Assembly (NCBI RefSeq): GCF_000935045.1
Contig: NZ_JYKS01000004.1
Location: 62,001-126,000, forward strand
Origin: Pseudomonas sp. 10-1B
GTDB lineage: Bacteria; Pseudomonadota; Gammaproteobacteria; Pseudomonadales; Pseudomonadaceae
DNA length: 64,000 nucleotides
Reading direction: 5' to 3'
The translations under genes were made by a program, and so were the position numbers. Of this stretch, positions 34,390 to 47,173 are shown piece after piece. The notes below the pieces were generated by a model. It had not been told where the DNA came from. It saw only the letters and a program-made list of their open reading frames with translations, and ran no database searches. Positions within the stretch are counted from its first letter, which is position 1. Each line of letters opens with the position of its first letter.

Positions 34390-36885
34390 TCAGTCGCGCG
34401 GGCCACCCGGGGCAATCACTTCCCGCGAACCGTTGCTGTTCATGGGGGTGACCACACCGGCCATTTCCATGGCTTCGATCATGCGCGCAGCACGGTTGTA
34501 GCCGATCTTCAGCTTGCGCTGTACCGCCGAAATGGACGCACGGCGGCTTTCCAGCACGAACTGCACGGCCTCATCATACAGGGCGTCGCTTTCCGAATCT
34601 TCGCCATCGCCGCCGCCACCGCCGCCTTCGAAGCCGCTACCGGCCTCCTCGACACCATTGAGGATGTCGTCGTTGTAGTCCGGGGCGCCACGCAGCTTCC
34701 ACGCTTCCACCACCCGGTGCACTTCGTCGTCGGAAACGAACGCACCGTGCACACGGATCGGCAAGCTGGTGCCCGGCGGCATGTACAGCATGTCACCGTG
34801 GCCCAGCAGTTGCTCGGCGCCGCCCTGGTCGATGATGGTCCGCGAGTCGATCTTGCTGGATACCTGGAACGCCATGCGGGTCGGGATGTTGGCCTTGATC
34901 AGGCCGGTGATCACATCCACCGACGGGCGCTGGGTAGCGAGGATCAGGTGGATACCGGCCGCCCGCGCCTTCTGTGCGATACGGGCGATCAGCTCTTCGA
35001 CCTTCTTGCCGACGATCATCATCATGTCGGCGAATTCGTCGACCACCACCACGATGGTCGGCAGGGTCTTCAGCGCTGGCGGCTCGTCGTCCATGCTCTC
35101 GCGGCGGTACAGCGGGTCATGGATGATTTCGCCAGCTTCCTGGGCATCCTTGACCTTGCGGTTGAAGCCGGCCAGGTTACGCACGCCCATGGCCGCCATC
35201 AGCTTGTAGCGCCGCTCCATCTCGGCCACGCTCCAGCGCAGGGCGTTGGCGGCGTCCTTCATGTCGGTGACCACCGGGCACAGCAGGTGCGGGATGCCTT
35301 CATAGATCGACAGTTCGAGCATTTTCGGGTCGATCATGATCAGCCGCGCGTCTTCCGGGCTGGACTTGAACAGGATCGACAGGATCATCGCGTTCACACC
35401 CACCGACTTACCGGAACCGGTGGTACCGGCCACCAGCAGGTGGGGCATCTTGGCCAGGTCGGTGATCACCGGCTTGCCGCCGATGTCGTGGCCCAGGGCC
35501 AGGGTGACCGGCGATTTCTGCTCGTCGTACTGCGGCGTGGCCAGGACTTCGGAGAAGCGCACCATCTGGCGGTTTTCGTTGGGGATCTCGATACCCACCG
35601 TGGTCTTGCCCGGGATCACCTCGACCACGCGCACGCTGGTCACTGCCAGCGAGCGCGCCAGGTCCTTGGCCAGGTTGGCGATGCGGCTGACCTTGACGCC
35701 GGCGGCCGGCTGGATTTCATAACGGGTAATCACCGGGCCCGGGTGGATCGAGTCCACCGCCACTTCCACACCGAATTCCTTGAGCTTGATTTCCAGCAGT
35801 TGGCCGACACCGGCCAGGGATTCTGGCGAATACTCGATCTTCTTCTGCTCGGCAGGGTCAAGGATCGAGATCGACGGCAAGGTGCCTTCCACGGCGCTGT
35901 CGATGAACAGCGGCGCCTGCTTCTCCTTCATCACCCGCTTGCTCGGCTCCGGCGCCCTGGCTGCTGCCGGTGGCACGATGGTCGGGGCCACATGCTGTTC
36001 GCGCGGCACCACGGCTTCACGCGGTGCCACAGGCTCACGTGCGGTCTCACGTGGCGGCACGATCGGCTCGCCCAGGGTCGGCTCACGTGGCTCGACCGCC
36101 GCGGGCGCCTCCTCACGCTTGAAGATACGCTCACGCAGTGCCGGCCTGGCCGGCTCGCGCTTCTCGGCGGCCATCGGCGCGGCCTTGAGCACCGGCTCAT
36201 CCTCGCGCAACTGTGCCTCCAGGCGCTTGCGCTCGTTGCGCGCTTCCCACCAGCGGTTGGCGGCGCCCTGCAGCAACTCGAACAGGTCGAGGGTGATCTT
36301 GCCGGTCAGGTCCATCACCTTGAACCAAGACAGGTCGGTGAACACGGTCAGGCCGAACAGGAACAGGGCAATGAACATCAGCGTGCTGCCCTGCACGTTC
36401 AGCAGGTTGCGCGCCAGGTCGCCGAGGCTCTCGCCCAGTGCACCACCGGCGGAGAACGGCAGGCCTGCCGCCGGGTGGAAATGGATATGCGCCAGCGCCG
36501 CACCGGACAGCACCAGGAACACCAGCCCGATCAGGCGCCAGGAGAACAGCCAGCCACTCCAGTCCCACGGTTGGTGGCGTTCGCGGAAGATCTGCCAGGT
36601 CTTGATCGCCAGCAGCAGCGGGAAGATGTAGGCGAAGTAACCCAGCACCATGAACAGGATGTCGGCGAAGTAGGCACCGGCACGCCCGGCGGCGTTCTGC
36701 ACCTGGTCGACGTTGCTGGTGTGGCTGAAGCCCGGGTCCGAGGTGTCGTAGGTCAGCAGCGCCATCCACAGGTACAGGCACAGGGCGCCGACGGCGATCA
36801 ACGCACCTTCCTTGAGGCGATAATGCAGCTGCTGCCGCCACAGGGGCACGGGCAAGGGAGCTGGGGTTGCGGTGGATTTCTTCAA
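34390..36885 (-). CDS. ftsK: DNA translocase FtsK
   Basis: This septum-anchored motor clears and aligns chromosome dimers for XerCD at dif during division. From the TTG at 36885 it has 831 residues. About four membrane helices lie in the first 190, followed by a Pro/Glu/Arg-rich linker to about residue 330. The motor has Walker [15 protein letters not shown] and Walker [15 protein letters not shown], and the C-terminal gamma winged helix ([20 protein letters not shown]) reads KOPS. The TTG was chosen because family N-termini begin about 20 residues before the first helix; an ATG at 36993 would add 36 unrelated residues. Confidence 0.95.
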   Translation of the reverse strand: MKKSTATPAPLPVPLWRQQLHYRLKEGALIAVGALCLYLWMALLTYDTSDPGFSHTSNVDQVQNAAGRAGAYFADILFMVLGYFAYIFPLLLAIKTWQIFRERHQPWDWSGWLFSWRLIGLVFLVLSGAALAHIHFHPAAGLPFSAGGALGESLGDLARNLLNVQGSTLMFIALFLFGLTVFTDLSWFKVMDLTGKITLDLFELLQGAANRWWEARNERKRLEAQLREDEPVLKAAPMAAEKREPARPALRERIFKREEAPAAVEPREPTLGEPIVPPRETAREPVAPREAVVPREQHVAPTIVPPAAARAPEPSKRVMKEKQAPLFIDSAVEGTLPSISILDPAEQKKIEYSPESLAGVGQLLEIKLKEFGVEVAVDSIHPGPVITRYEIQPAAGVKVSRIANLAKDLARSLAVTSVRVVEVIPGKTTVGIEIPNENRQMVRFSEVLATPQYDEQKSPVTLALGHDIGGKPVITDLAKMPHLLVAGTTGSGKSVGVNAMILSILFKSSPEDARLIMIDPKMLELSIYEGIPHLLCPVVTDMKDAANALRWSVAEMERRYKLMAAMGVRNLAGFNRKVKDAQEAGEIIHDPLYRRESMDDEPPALKTLPTIVVVVDEFADMMMIVGKKVEELIARIAQKARAAGIHLILATQRPSVDVITGLIKANIPTRMAFQVSSKIDSRTIIDQGGAEQLLGHGDMLYMPPGTSLPIRVHGAFVSDDEVHRVVEAWKLRGAPDYNDDILNGVEEAGSGFEGGGGGGDGEDSESDALYDEAVQFVLESRRASISAVQRKLKIGYNRAARMIEAMEMAGVVTPMNSNGSREVIAPGGPRD

Positions 36886-37345
36886 AACGCGTCTATTCCT
36901 GCGCGTGCTGCGCGTCCAATAGTGATCGGCCGACTGTACGGCCAATGAACCACTACTTTTAACATTACTGCCCGCCAGCCGCCATGGCGGCACGCCGCAT
37001 GGGGGTTTGACCGGGGGCGACTTTCATATACCTGCAATTTGATCACGCATTTTCTTTCGTGACAAAGGCTTATGCTGTGTTTTTGCACAGGTATGACAGC
37101 AAATGTAGCGGATGGTGCCTGCGGTTTCATGAATGTGTAGGAAATTGCCTGTTTTCATCGCCTGTGCCGGCCTCTTCGCGGGCAAACCCGCTCCCACAGG
37201 TATTGCACAGGCACTGAAGACAGTGGAGTACCTGTGGGAGCGGGTTCATCGAGGCGTCGAACCGCCGCGAAGCAGCCAAAGAGATTGACCCTGCTTTTCA
37301 CCCACGCCATGCTGCCCTCTCCCCTCCCCCACCGCACGATAGACC
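36886..37345. other. Intergenic region between ftsK and aat with a REP pair
   Basis: This divergent promoter region holds no gene. The ftsK-proximal part is AT-richer (around 37025-37095). An inverted REP pair occupies about 37159-37255 (TTCGCGGGCAAACCCGCTCC and TGTGGGAGCGGGTTCATCGA), close to the aat start. Confidence 0.75.
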
Positions 37346-38026
37346 ATGCTCACCTGGCTGACCCGCGACTCGCTGACCTTCCCGCCACTGGAAAAGGCCC
37401 TGCACGACCCCAACGGCCTGCTCGCCGCCGGCGGCGACCTGAGCCCCGAGCGCCTGGTGCAGGCCTATCGCCATGGCTGCTTCCCCTGGTACCAGGACGG
37501 CCAGCCGATCCTCTGGTGGTCACCCGACCCGCGCACGGTGCTGTTCCCAGACCAGCTGCACGTATCGCGCTCGCTGGCCAAGCTGATGCGCCAGGGCCGC
37601 TACCAGGTCAGCTTCGACACCGACTTCCCCGCCGTGATCGCCGCCTGCGCCGCACCACGTGACTACCAAGGCGGCACCTGGATCACCGACACCATGCGCA
37701 ACGCCTACTGCGAACTGCACCGGCGCGGCATCGCCCATTCGGTGGAAGTACGCCAGGACGGCGAACTGGTCGGCGGCCTGTACGGCCTGGCCATGGGCCA
37801 GTTGTTCTTCGGCGAATCGATGTTCAGCCGCGCCGACAACGCCTCCAAGGTCGGCTTCGTGACCCTGGTCAACCACCTACGCCAGGCCGGGTTCGCCCTC
37901 ATCGACTGCCAGATGCCGACCAACCACCTGCACAGCCTGGGCGCACGCGCCATCAGCCGCGCCGAATTCGCCGACTACCTGGCGCGCCACCTCGACCAGC
38001 CCAACAGCGCCACATGGGTTCCCTAG
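37346..38026 (+). CDS. aat: Leucyl/phenylalanyl-tRNA-protein transferase
   Basis: This 226-residue N-degron enzyme adds Leu or Phe to proteins that start with Arg or Lys, making them ClpS/ClpAP substrates. Family motifs are [55 protein letters not shown] and [16 protein letters not shown]. It is followed after 56 bases by bpt, then infA, with clpA and clpS convergent nearby. Confidence 0.97.
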   Translation: MLTWLTRDSLTFPPLEKALHDPNGLLAAGGDLSPERLVQAYRHGCFPWYQDGQPILWWSPDPRTVLFPDQLHVSRSLAKLMRQGRYQVSFDTDFPAVIAACAAPRDYQGGTWITDTMRNAYCELHRRGIAHSVEVRQDGELVGGLYGLAMGQLFFGESMFSRADNASKVGFVTLVNHLRQAGFALIDCQMPTNHLHSLGARAISRAEFADYLARHLDQPNSATWVP

Positions 38027-38082
38027 GCGAGTTCCCATAGCTGGCTTACACTTAAAACAAAGTCTCACCGAGGGGGTTGATC

Positions 38083-38790
38083 ATGACAGAGTTGGCGCGG
38101 TTGAAGTTCTATGCCACTCAGCCCCACTCCTGCAGCTACCTGCCCGACGAGCAAGCGACCACGCTGTTCCTCGATCCCAGCCAGCCGATGGACGTGCACG
38201 TGTACGCCGATTTATCGGAAATGGGCTTTCGCCGCAGTGGCGACCACCTGTACCGCCCCCACTGCCAGAACTGCAACGCCTGCGTGCCGGCGCGCATCCC
38301 GGCGGCGCGCTTCATCCCCAACCGCCAGCAACGGCGCATCCTCAAGCGCAACGCCGACCTGACCGTGACTGCGGCGCGCCCGGCGTTCAAGGAAGAGTAC
38401 TTCGACCTGTACCGGCGTTATATCGAGACGCGCCACGCCGACGGTGACATGTTCCCGCCCAGCCGCGACCAGTTTTCCACCTTCCTGGTGCGTGACCTGC
38501 CGTTCTGCTGGTTCTACGAGTTCCGCCTGGCCGGCCGACTCATGGCGGTGGCGGTGTGCGACCTGCTACCCAACGGCCTGTCGGCGGTGTACACCTTCTA
38601 CGAGCCGGACGAAGAACGCCGCAGCCTCGGCCGCTTCGCCATCCTCTGGCAGATCACCGAAGCCCTGCGCCAGGACCTGGAGGCGGTTTACCTGGGCTAC
38701 TGGATCAAGAACTGCAAGAAAATGAACTACAAGACGCAGTACCGGCCCATCGAGTTGCTGATAAACCAGCGCTGGGTCACCCTCAACTGA
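38083..38790 (+). CDS. bpt: Aspartate/glutamate leucyltransferase (Bpt/Ate)
   Basis: This 235-residue R-transferase-family enzyme transfers Leu from tRNA to proteins with N-terminal Asp or Glu. It has the N-terminal Cys pairs ([14 protein letters not shown]) and the catalytic GNAT-like C-terminal part ([40 protein letters not shown]). The ATG at 38083 has GAGGGGG 8 bases upstream; a TTG two codons earlier is less likely. It probably forms an operon with aat. Confidence 0.96.
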   Translation: MTELARLKFYATQPHSCSYLPDEQATTLFLDPSQPMDVHVYADLSEMGFRRSGDHLYRPHCQNCNACVPARIPAARFIPNRQQRRILKRNADLTVTAARPAFKEEYFDLYRRYIETRHADGDMFPPSRDQFSTFLVRDLPFCWFYEFRLAGRLMAVAVCDLLPNGLSAVYTFYEPDEERRSLGRFAILWQITEALRQDLEAVYLGYWIKNCKKMNYKTQYRPIELLINQRWVTLN

Positions 38791-38892
38791 AAGGCATTGG
38801 CTTGACACACAGTTTTCGGGCATAATCCACGCCACTTTTTTGCCCGGTGCGGTTATGCGTCGGGCCAACACTGGATCCGAGGGCTCTACTGC

Positions 38893-39111
38893 ATGTCGAA
38901 AGAAGACAGCTTCGAAATGGAAGGTACTGTCGTCGACACCCTGCCCAACACCATGTTCCGCGTGGAGTTGGAAAACGGGCACGTCGTAACCGCGCACATC
39001 TCCGGAAAGATGCGCAAGAACTACATCCGCATTCTCACTGGCGACAAGGTCCGCGTCGAACTGACGCCGTACGACCTGAGCAAGGGCCGCATCACTTACC
39101 GTGCGCGCTAA
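38893..39111 (+). CDS. infA: Translation initiation factor IF-1
   Basis: This 72-residue S1/OB-fold protein binds the ribosomal A site during initiation. The sequence is typical: [20 protein letters not shown], then [19 protein letters not shown] and [17 protein letters not shown] element at 38802-38807 suggests its own promoter, but no well-spaced -10 is clear. A strong terminator follows. Confidence 0.98.
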
Positions 39112-39126
39112 GCTCAAGCCATGAAA

Positions 39127-39154
39127 AAGCCCGGCCATGTGCCGGGCTTTTTTT
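39127..39154 (+). terminator. Intrinsic terminator after infA
   Basis: AAGCCCGGC (39127-39135) and GCCGGGCTT (39141-39149) form a 9-bp stem, followed by T through 39154. The upstream A-run may let it work from the other side as well. Confidence 0.92.
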
Positions 39155-39171
39155 GCCTGAAACATTGTAGG

Positions 39172-39287
39172 GGGCTGCTTTGCAGCCCTTCGCGGGCAAG
39201 CCCGCTCCTACAAAGGACCGTGCATGCAGCTGCATATGCGATCCATGTAGGAGCGGGCTTGCCCGCGAAGGGCCGCAAGCGGCCCCA
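39172..39287. repeat. REP palindrome pair with extended arms
   Basis: Outer arms are GGGGCTGCTTTGCAGCCCTT and GAAGGGCCGCAAGCGGCCCC; inner cores are CGCGGGCAAGCCCGCTCCTA and its reverse. It sits between the convergent infA and clpA genes. Confidence 0.88.
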
Positions 39288-39290
39288 AAA

Positions 39291-41561
39291 TCACGCAACC
39301 TCAGCCGTGGTCTCGAAGTCGAACACCAGTTCGCCATCGCGCAGGTCGACGTGCACCACGCCACCATGCTCGGCCAGTTCGCCAAACAGGATCTCCTCGG
39401 CCAGCGGCCGTTTGATCTTGTCCTGGATCAGCCGCGCCATCGGCCGCGCGCCCATCTGCACGTCGTAGCCCGACGCCGCCAGCCAGCCGCGTGCGGCATC
39501 GCTGACTTCCAGCAGCACCCGCTTGTCTTCCAGCTGCGCCTGCAGTTCGATAAGGAACTTGTCGACGATGCTCTTGATCGTCTCGTGGCTCAGGCGGCCG
39601 AACTGGATGATGGTGTCCAGGCGGTTGCGGAACTCCGGCGTGAAGCTCTTGCGGATCACCTCCATGGCATCGGACGCGTGGTCCTGATGGGTGAAGCCGA
39701 TCGATGCCCGCGCCGCGGTTTCCGCCCCGGCGTTGGTGGTCATGATCAGGATCACGTTACGGAAGTCAGCCTTGCGCCCGTTGTTGTCGGTCAGGGTACC
39801 GTGGTCCATCACCTGCAGCAGCAGGTTGAAGACTTCCGGGTGAGCCTTCTCGATTTCGTCGAGCAGCAGTACGCAGTGCGGCTGCTTGGTGATCGCTTCG
39901 GTCAGCAAACCACCCTGGTCGAAGCCAACATAGCCAGGAGGCGCACCGATCAAGCGCGACACGGTGTGGCGTTCCATGTACTCGGACATGTCGAAACGTA
40001 CCAGCTCCACACCCAGCGCCTTGGCCAGCTGCCGCGCCGCTTCGGTCTTGCCGACGCCGGTAGGGCCAGCGAACAGGAACGAGCCGACCGGCTTGTCCGG
40101 CGACTTGAGGCCGGCACGGGACAGCTTGATGGCAGTGGCCAGCGAATCGATGGCCGCATCCTGACCGAACACGGTCAGTTTCAGGTCGCGTTCCAGGTTG
40201 CGCAGCAGTTCCTTGTCGGAACTGGTGACGTGCTTCGGCGGAATCCGCGCGATCTTGGCGACGATGTCCTCGACCTGCGGCACGTCGATGCGCTTGACGC
40301 GGTTGGCTTCCGGCTGCAGGCGCTGGTAGGCACCGGCTTCGTCGATCACATCGATGGCCTTGTCCGGCATGTGCCGGTCATTGATGTAGCGTGAGGCCAG
40401 TTCGGCGGCGGCGCGCAGGGCTTCGTCGCTGTATTCGATGTTGTGGTGGCTTTCGAAGCGCCCTTTCAGGCCGCGCAGGATGCCCACGGTGTCTTCGACC
40501 GACGGTTCGCTGACATCCACCTTCTGGAAGCGCCGCGCCAGGGCACGGTCCTTCTCGAAGATGCCACGGAACTCCTGGAAGGTAGTCGAGCCGATGCACC
40601 GGATTTCACCGGACGACAGCAGCGGCTTGAGCAGGTTGGATGCGTCCATCACCCCACCCGACGCCGCACCGGCCCCGATGATGGTGTGGATTTCGTCGAT
40701 GAACAGGATCGCCTGCGGGCGCTTGCGTAGCTCACCCAGCAGCGCCTTGAAGCGCTTTTCGAAGTCGCCGCGGTACTTGGTACCGGCCAACAGTGCGCCG
40801 AGGTCGAGGGAGTACACCACGCTCTGCGCCAGCAGGTCGGGCACCTGGCCATCGACGATGCGCTTGGCCAGGCCTTCGGCGATGGCGGTCTTGCCCACGC
40901 CGGCCTCACCCACCAACAGCGGGTTGTTCTTGCGCCGACGAGCAAGGATTTGCGCCACGCGCTCCACTTCCTGCTCGCGACCTACCAGCGGGTCGATACG
41001 GCCGGCACGGGCCAGCTCGTTCAGGTTGCTGGCATAGGCGTCCAGCGGGTTGCTCGAAGAGGAGGTTTCGCCACCCTCTTCGTCCTGCATTTCCTGGTCG
41101 CTTTCGGAATGTGGACCATGGCCCGGCACCTTGGAAATGCCATGGGCGATGTAGTTGACCACGTCGATGCGGGCCACGCTCTGCTGCTTGAGCAGGAACA
41201 CGGCCTGGCTTTCCTGCTCACTGAAGATTGCCACCAGCACGTTGGCACCGGTGACTTCGCGCTTGCCGGAGCTTTGCACGTGGAACACGGCACGCTGCAG
41301 CACACGCTGGAAGCCCAGGGTCGGCTGGGTTTCGCGGTCTTCGTCGTTGACCGGAATAAGGGGCGTGGTGGAATCGATGAACTCTTGCAGGTCGTGCTTG
41401 AGTTTGTCGAGATTGGCGCCACAGGCGCGCAGAACGGTCGCGGCAGCCTCATTGTCAAGGAGTGCCAGCAGCAGATGTTCGACGGTCATGAACTCATGAC
41501 GCTTCGAACGAGCCTCCTTGAAGGCAAGATTGAGGGTGACTTCGAGCTCGCGGTTTAACAT
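39291..41561 (-). CDS. clpA: ATP-dependent Clp protease ATP-binding subunit ClpA
   Basis: This 756-residue unfoldase works with ClpP. It has an N-domain (LNRELEVTLNLAFKEARSKR) that binds ClpS. The first AAA module has Walker A GEAGVGKTAIAEGLA and the second has GPTGVGKTEAARQLA, with VLLLDEIEKAHPEVFNLLLQ as its Walker B region. A ClpP-binding loop is expected between RASIGFTHQDHASD and the end of the second module. It is transcribed after clpS on the same strand with a 30-base gap. Confidence 0.97.
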   Translation of the reverse strand: MLNRELEVTLNLAFKEARSKRHEFMTVEHLLLALLDNEAAATVLRACGANLDKLKHDLQEFIDSTTPLIPVNDEDRETQPTLGFQRVLQRAVFHVQSSGKREVTGANVLVAIFSEQESQAVFLLKQQSVARIDVVNYIAHGISKVPGHGPHSESDQEMQDEEGGETSSSSNPLDAYASNLNELARAGRIDPLVGREQEVERVAQILARRRKNNPLLVGEAGVGKTAIAEGLAKRIVDGQVPDLLAQSVVYSLDLGALLAGTKYRGDFEKRFKALLGELRKRPQAILFIDEIHTIIGAGAASGGVMDASNLLKPLLSSGEIRCIGSTTFQEFRGIFEKDRALARRFQKVDVSEPSVEDTVGILRGLKGRFESHHNIEYSDEALRAAAELASRYINDRHMPDKAIDVIDEAGAYQRLQPEANRVKRIDVPQVEDIVAKIARIPPKHVTSSDKELLRNLERDLKLTVFGQDAAIDSLATAIKLSRAGLKSPDKPVGSFLFAGPTGVGKTEAARQLAKALGVELVRFDMSEYMERHTVSRLIGAPPGYVGFDQGGLLTEAITKQPHCVLLLDEIEKAHPEVFNLLLQVMDHGTLTDNNGRKADFRNVILIMTTNAGAETAARASIGFTHQDHASDAMEVIRKSFTPEFRNRLDTIIQFGRLSHETIKSIVDKFLIELQAQLEDKRVLLEVSDAARGWLAASGYDVQMGARPMARLIQDKIKRPLAEEILFGELAEHGGVVHVDLRDGELVFDFETTAEVA

Positions 41562-41591
41562 AGCTTCACCTCATACCCAAGTGGTCGGCGA

Positions 41592-41954
41592 TTAACCGTC
41601 CTTCTCGATTTCACAGAGTAGCGGATGCTGGCTTTCCCTGGCGTATTGGTTGACCTGCATAGCCTTTGTTTCGGCGATGTCACGGGTAAACAATCCGCAC
41701 ACTGCCCGCCCTTCGGTATGGACGGTCAGCATGATCTTGGTCGCCAGCTCGCGGTTCAGATTGAAGAACGTCTCGAGCACTTCGACGACGAAATCCATTG
41801 GCGTGTAGTCATCGTTGAACAAAACCACCTTGTACATCGGTGGCGCCTGCAGGATCGGCTTGGCTTCCTGAACTGCAAGACCTGAGCCGTCGTCCTCATT
41901 CGATTGCGGGCGATCCTGATTGAATGTTAGTCGAATCTCACTAGGTGCATGCAT
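41592..41954 (-). CDS. clpS: Clp protease adaptor ClpS
   Basis: This 120-residue N-recognin delivers proteins with N-terminal Leu, Phe, Trp or Tyr to ClpAP. The binding-pocket region is [20 protein letters not shown], and the ClpA contact face includes [20 protein letters not shown]. The N-terminal 35 residues are a flexible tail, as is usual. It forms an operon with clpA and is divergent from cspD across 230 bases. Confidence 0.97.
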   Translation of the reverse strand: MHAPSEIRLTFNQDRPQSNEDDGSGLAVQEAKPILQAPPMYKVVLFNDDYTPMDFVVEVLETFFNLNRELATKIMLTVHTEGRAVCGLFTRDIAETKAMQVNQYARESQHPLLCEIEKDG

Positions 41955-42184
41955 GGAAAGAATTTCATCATGAACGTCAGGTTAAGGTTGTGGGTTGACT
42001 GCACAGGCCGCCGCCAGCGCAGGCGCCGCGTGACCTTGACTATCGGCAAAACGGTGTTACAACCAATAAGAACCCACCGTGGTCGATAAAGATCCGCGCA
42101 GTCAACCAGATTTTTCGCATGGTTCGTATGCGGATGAAGTGGATGATACTCCAGTGATGGAGTCCTTTGCAGAGGGACATAGGG

Positions 42185-42451
42185 ATGGCAAGCGGTAAAG
42201 TCAAGTGGTTCAACAATGCCAAGGGCTACGGATTCATCAACGAGGAAGGTAAATCCGATGACCTGTTCGCCCATTACTCGGCCATCCGGATGGACGGATA
42301 CAAGACCCTCAAGGCTGGCCAGGCCGTGGTGTTCGACATCGTCCAGGGCCCCAAAGGCCTGCACGCGGTGGAAATCAAGGATGCCGCGGCGGCAGCGGCA
42401 GAAATTGCCAGAACCCTGGGCGAGCCCCAGAGCGAAACCGTGAAAGCCTGA
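42185..42451 (+). CDS. cspD: Cold-shock-like protein CspD
   Basis: This 88-residue cold-shock-domain protein has RNP1 (KGYGFIN) and RNP2-like (DLFAHYSAI) motifs after GKVKWFNNA. The C-terminal tail of about 20 residues (AAAAAAEIARTLGEPQSETV) is longer than in CspA. E. coli CspD inhibits replication in stationary phase; its synteny with clpS-clpA is conserved. The ATG at 42185 has AGAGGGAC upstream. Confidence 0.93.
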   Translation: MASGKVKWFNNAKGYGFINEEGKSDDLFAHYSAIRMDGYKTLKAGQAVVFDIVQGPKGLHAVEIKDAAAAAAEIARTLGEPQSETVKA

Positions 42452-42480
42452 CCCTCCGCTCTGTGCCGGTATACGAAAAA

Positions 42481-42513
42481 ACCGGCCGCTTCTTTAGGAA
42501 AGCGGCCGGTTTT
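42481..42513. terminator. Bidirectional terminator between cspD and icd
   Basis: ACCGGCCGCTT and AAGCGGCCGGT form an 11-bp stem with an 8-base loop. It is flanked by an A-run on the left and TTT on the right, so it can serve both convergent genes. Confidence 0.9.
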
Positions 42514-42521
42514 CTGTTGTC

Positions 42522-43778
42522 TTACATATGTTTGATCATTTCATCGCCAAAACCTGAACTGCTCACCAGCGTGGCGCCGTCCATCAGCCGCTCGAAATCG
42601 TAGGTCACGGTCTTGGCCGCGATCGCACCGTTGGTGCCCTTGATGATCAGGTCGGCTGCCTCGGTCCAGCCCATGTGCCGCAGCATCATCTCTGCCGAGA
42701 GGATCACCGAACCCGGGTTGACCTTGTCCTGCCCGGCGTACTTGGGCGCAGTGCCATGAGTGGCCTCGAACATGGCCACGGTGTCGGACAGGTTGGCGCC
42801 CGGCGCGATGCCGATGCCGCCGACTTCCGCCGCCAGCGCGTCGGACAGGTAGTCACCGTTGAGATTGAGGGTGGCGATCACGTCGTACTCGGCCGGGCGC
42901 AGCAGGATCTGCTGCAGCATGGCATCGGCGATGGCGTCCTTGACGATGACTTCACGGCCAGTCTTGGGATTCTTGAACTTCATCCACGGGCCGCCATCGA
43001 GCAGTTCGGCGCCGAACTCGTCGCGGGCCACCTCGTAGCCCCAATCCTTGAAGGCACCCTCGGTGAATTTCATGATATTGCCCTTGTGCACCAAGGTCAG
43101 CGACTCGCGGTCGTTGTCCACCACGTACTGCAGGGCCTTGCGCACCAGGCGCTTGGTACCCTCGCGGGACACTGGCTTGACGCCGATACCGCAGTCCTGG
43201 TCGAAGCGGATCTTGGTGACGCCCATTTCCTCCTTGAGGAACTTGATCACCTTGTTCGCCTCGGGCGAACCGGCCTTCCATTCGATCCCGGCATAGATGT
43301 CCTCGGAGTTCTCACGGAAGATCACCATGTCCACGTCGCCTGGCTTTTTCACCGGGCTCGGCACGCCCTGGAACCACAACACCGGGCGCAGGCACACGTA
43401 CAGGTCCAGCTGCTGGCGCAAGGCCACGTTGAGCGAACGGATGCCGCCACCGACCGGGGTAGTCAGCGGCCCCTTGATCGACACCACGTAATCACGCACG
43501 GCATCGAGGGTTTCCTGGGGTAGCCAAGTGTCCTGGTCGTACACCTGGGTGGCTTTTTCGCCGGCGTAAACCTCCATCCAGGCAATCTTGCGCTTGCCGC
43601 CGTAGGCCTTCTGCACCGCGGCGTCGACCACTTTGATCATCACCGGCGAGACATCGACGCCAATCCCGTCGCCTTCAATGTAGGGAATGATCGGGTTGTC
43701 AGGAACATTGAGCGAATGGTCGGCATTGACGGTGATCTTGGTGCCGTCGGTCGGAACCTTGATTTTCTGGTATCCCAT
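42522..43778 (-). CDS. icd: NADP-dependent isocitrate dehydrogenase (dimeric)
   Basis: This 418-residue enzyme of the E. coli Icd type converts isocitrate to 2-oxoglutarate in the TCA cycle. The substrate Ser that AceK phosphorylates in E. coli is in [35 protein letters not shown] is the family signature, and [20 protein letters not shown] lies in the cofactor region. The ATG at 43778 begins [12 protein letters not shown]; the longer frame to 43907 has no family match. It is divergent from the monomeric isocitrate dehydrogenase gene. Confidence 0.97.
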   Translation of the reverse strand: MGYQKIKVPTDGTKITVNADHSLNVPDNPIIPYIEGDGIGVDVSPVMIKVVDAAVQKAYGGKRKIAWMEVYAGEKATQVYDQDTWLPQETLDAVRDYVVSIKGPLTTPVGGGIRSLNVALRQQLDLYVCLRPVLWFQGVPSPVKKPGDVDMVIFRENSEDIYAGIEWKAGSPEANKVIKFLKEEMGVTKIRFDQDCGIGVKPVSREGTKRLVRKALQYVVDNDRESLTLVHKGNIMKFTEGAFKDWGYEVARDEFGAELLDGGPWMKFKNPKTGREVIVKDAIADAMLQQILLRPAEYDVIATLNLNGDYLSDALAAEVGGIGIAPGANLSDTVAMFEATHGTAPKYAGQDKVNPGSVILSAEMMLRHMGWTEAADLIIKGTNGAIAAKTVTYDFERLMDGATLVSSSGFGDEMIKHM

Positions 43779-46471
<2,693 letters not shown>

Positions 46472-46489
46472 GGTTCGCTTGAAGTAACA

Positions 46490-46525
46490 GCACAAACCCC
46501 GGCCACGCACCGGGGTTTGTGCTTT
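46490..46525 (+). terminator. Intrinsic terminator after idh
   Basis: GCACAAACCCCGG (46490-46502) and CCGGGGTTTGTGC (46510-46522) form a perfect 13-bp stem with a 7-base loop, followed by TTT. Confidence 0.9.
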
Positions 46526-46532
46526 CTGGGAA

Positions 46533-46652
46533 ATGGGGCCGCCCTGCGGCCCTTCGCGGGCAAGCCCGCTCCCACAGGGGGGTGCTGTCATCGAAACCTG
46601 CACAGCACTTGTGGGAGCGGGCTTGCCCGCGAAGGGCTGCAAAGCAGCCCCA
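46533..46652. repeat. REP palindrome pair with extended arms
   Basis: The pair consists of GGGGCCGCCCTGCGGCCCTT then CGCGGGCAAGCCCGCTCCCA, with the reverse-oriented partner ending GGGCTGCAAAGCAGCCCC. It lies between the idh terminator and nudJ. Confidence 0.88.
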
Positions 46653-46673
46653 ACCATCCAAAAGGACACAGGA

Positions 46674-47114
46674 ATGACCTGGCAACCCCACATCACCGTC
46701 GCCACCATCGTCGAACACGACGGCAAATTCCTCTTCGTCGAGGAATTCAAGGCCAACCAGCACGTGTTCAACCAACCCGCCGGCCATCTCGAGCCGAACG
46801 AAACCCTGCCCCAGGCCGCCCTGCGCGAAACCCTTGAGGAAACCGCCTGGGAAGTCGAGCTGACCGGCGTGGTCGGCATCTACCTGTACACCGCCCCCAG
46901 CAACGGCGTGACCTACCAGCGCATCTGCTTCGCTGCCCGCCCGGTTCGCCACCACGCCGACCTGGCCCTGGACAGTGACATCGTGCGCGCCGTATGGCTG
47001 TCCCGCGACGAACTGCTGGCCGACCCGGCCCGCTGGCGCAGCGAACTGGTGCCACGTTGCCTCGACGACTACCTCAAAGGCCCGTTGCACAGCCTCGACT
47101 TGCTGCGCGACTGA
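46674..47114 (+). CDS. nudJ: Nudix phosphohydrolase NudJ
   Basis: This 146-residue Nudix enzyme is most like NudJ, which hydrolyses thiamine-pyrimidine and nucleoside di- and triphosphates in E. coli, where it also precedes mnmA. The Nudix box reads GHLEPNETLPQAALRETLEE, then TAWEV; the Gly usually found after EET is Ala. AGGA lies close to the ATG at 46674. The order nudJ-mnmA-hflD-purB matches that of E. coli and supports the name. Confidence 0.88.
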   Translation: MTWQPHITVATIVEHDGKFLFVEEFKANQHVFNQPAGHLEPNETLPQAALRETLEETAWEVELTGVVGIYLYTAPSNGVTYQRICFAARPVRHHADLALDSDIVRAVWLSRDELLADPARWRSELVPRCLDDYLKGPLHSLDLLRD

Positions 47115-47117
47115 CGC

Positions 47118-47149
47118 AACGCCGCGGGTTTGATAGAATCGGCGTTTTT
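47118..47149 (+). terminator. Possible terminator / mnmA promoter region
   Basis: AACGCCG (47118-47124) and CGGCGTT (47140-47146) form a 7-bp stem with a 15-base loop and end in a T-run. The loop contains TAGAAT, a plausible -10 for mnmA, so the element may play either part. Confidence 0.45.
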
Positions 47150-47173
47150 CCCCCTTGATACACACCGGTAACC

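Noticed and set aside
34339..36948. An 869-codon open frame on the plus strand
   Set aside because: It is antisense to ftsK. High-GC codon bias leaves long open frames opposite real genes; the translation is His/Gln/Arg-rich and has no domain-like pattern, whereas ftsK is complete on the other strand.
38802..38828. Sigma-70 promoter TTGACA...CATAAT before infA
   Set aside because: The spacing between the hexamers is only 13 bases (15 to TAATCC), too short for a confident call; it is mentioned only in the infA entry.
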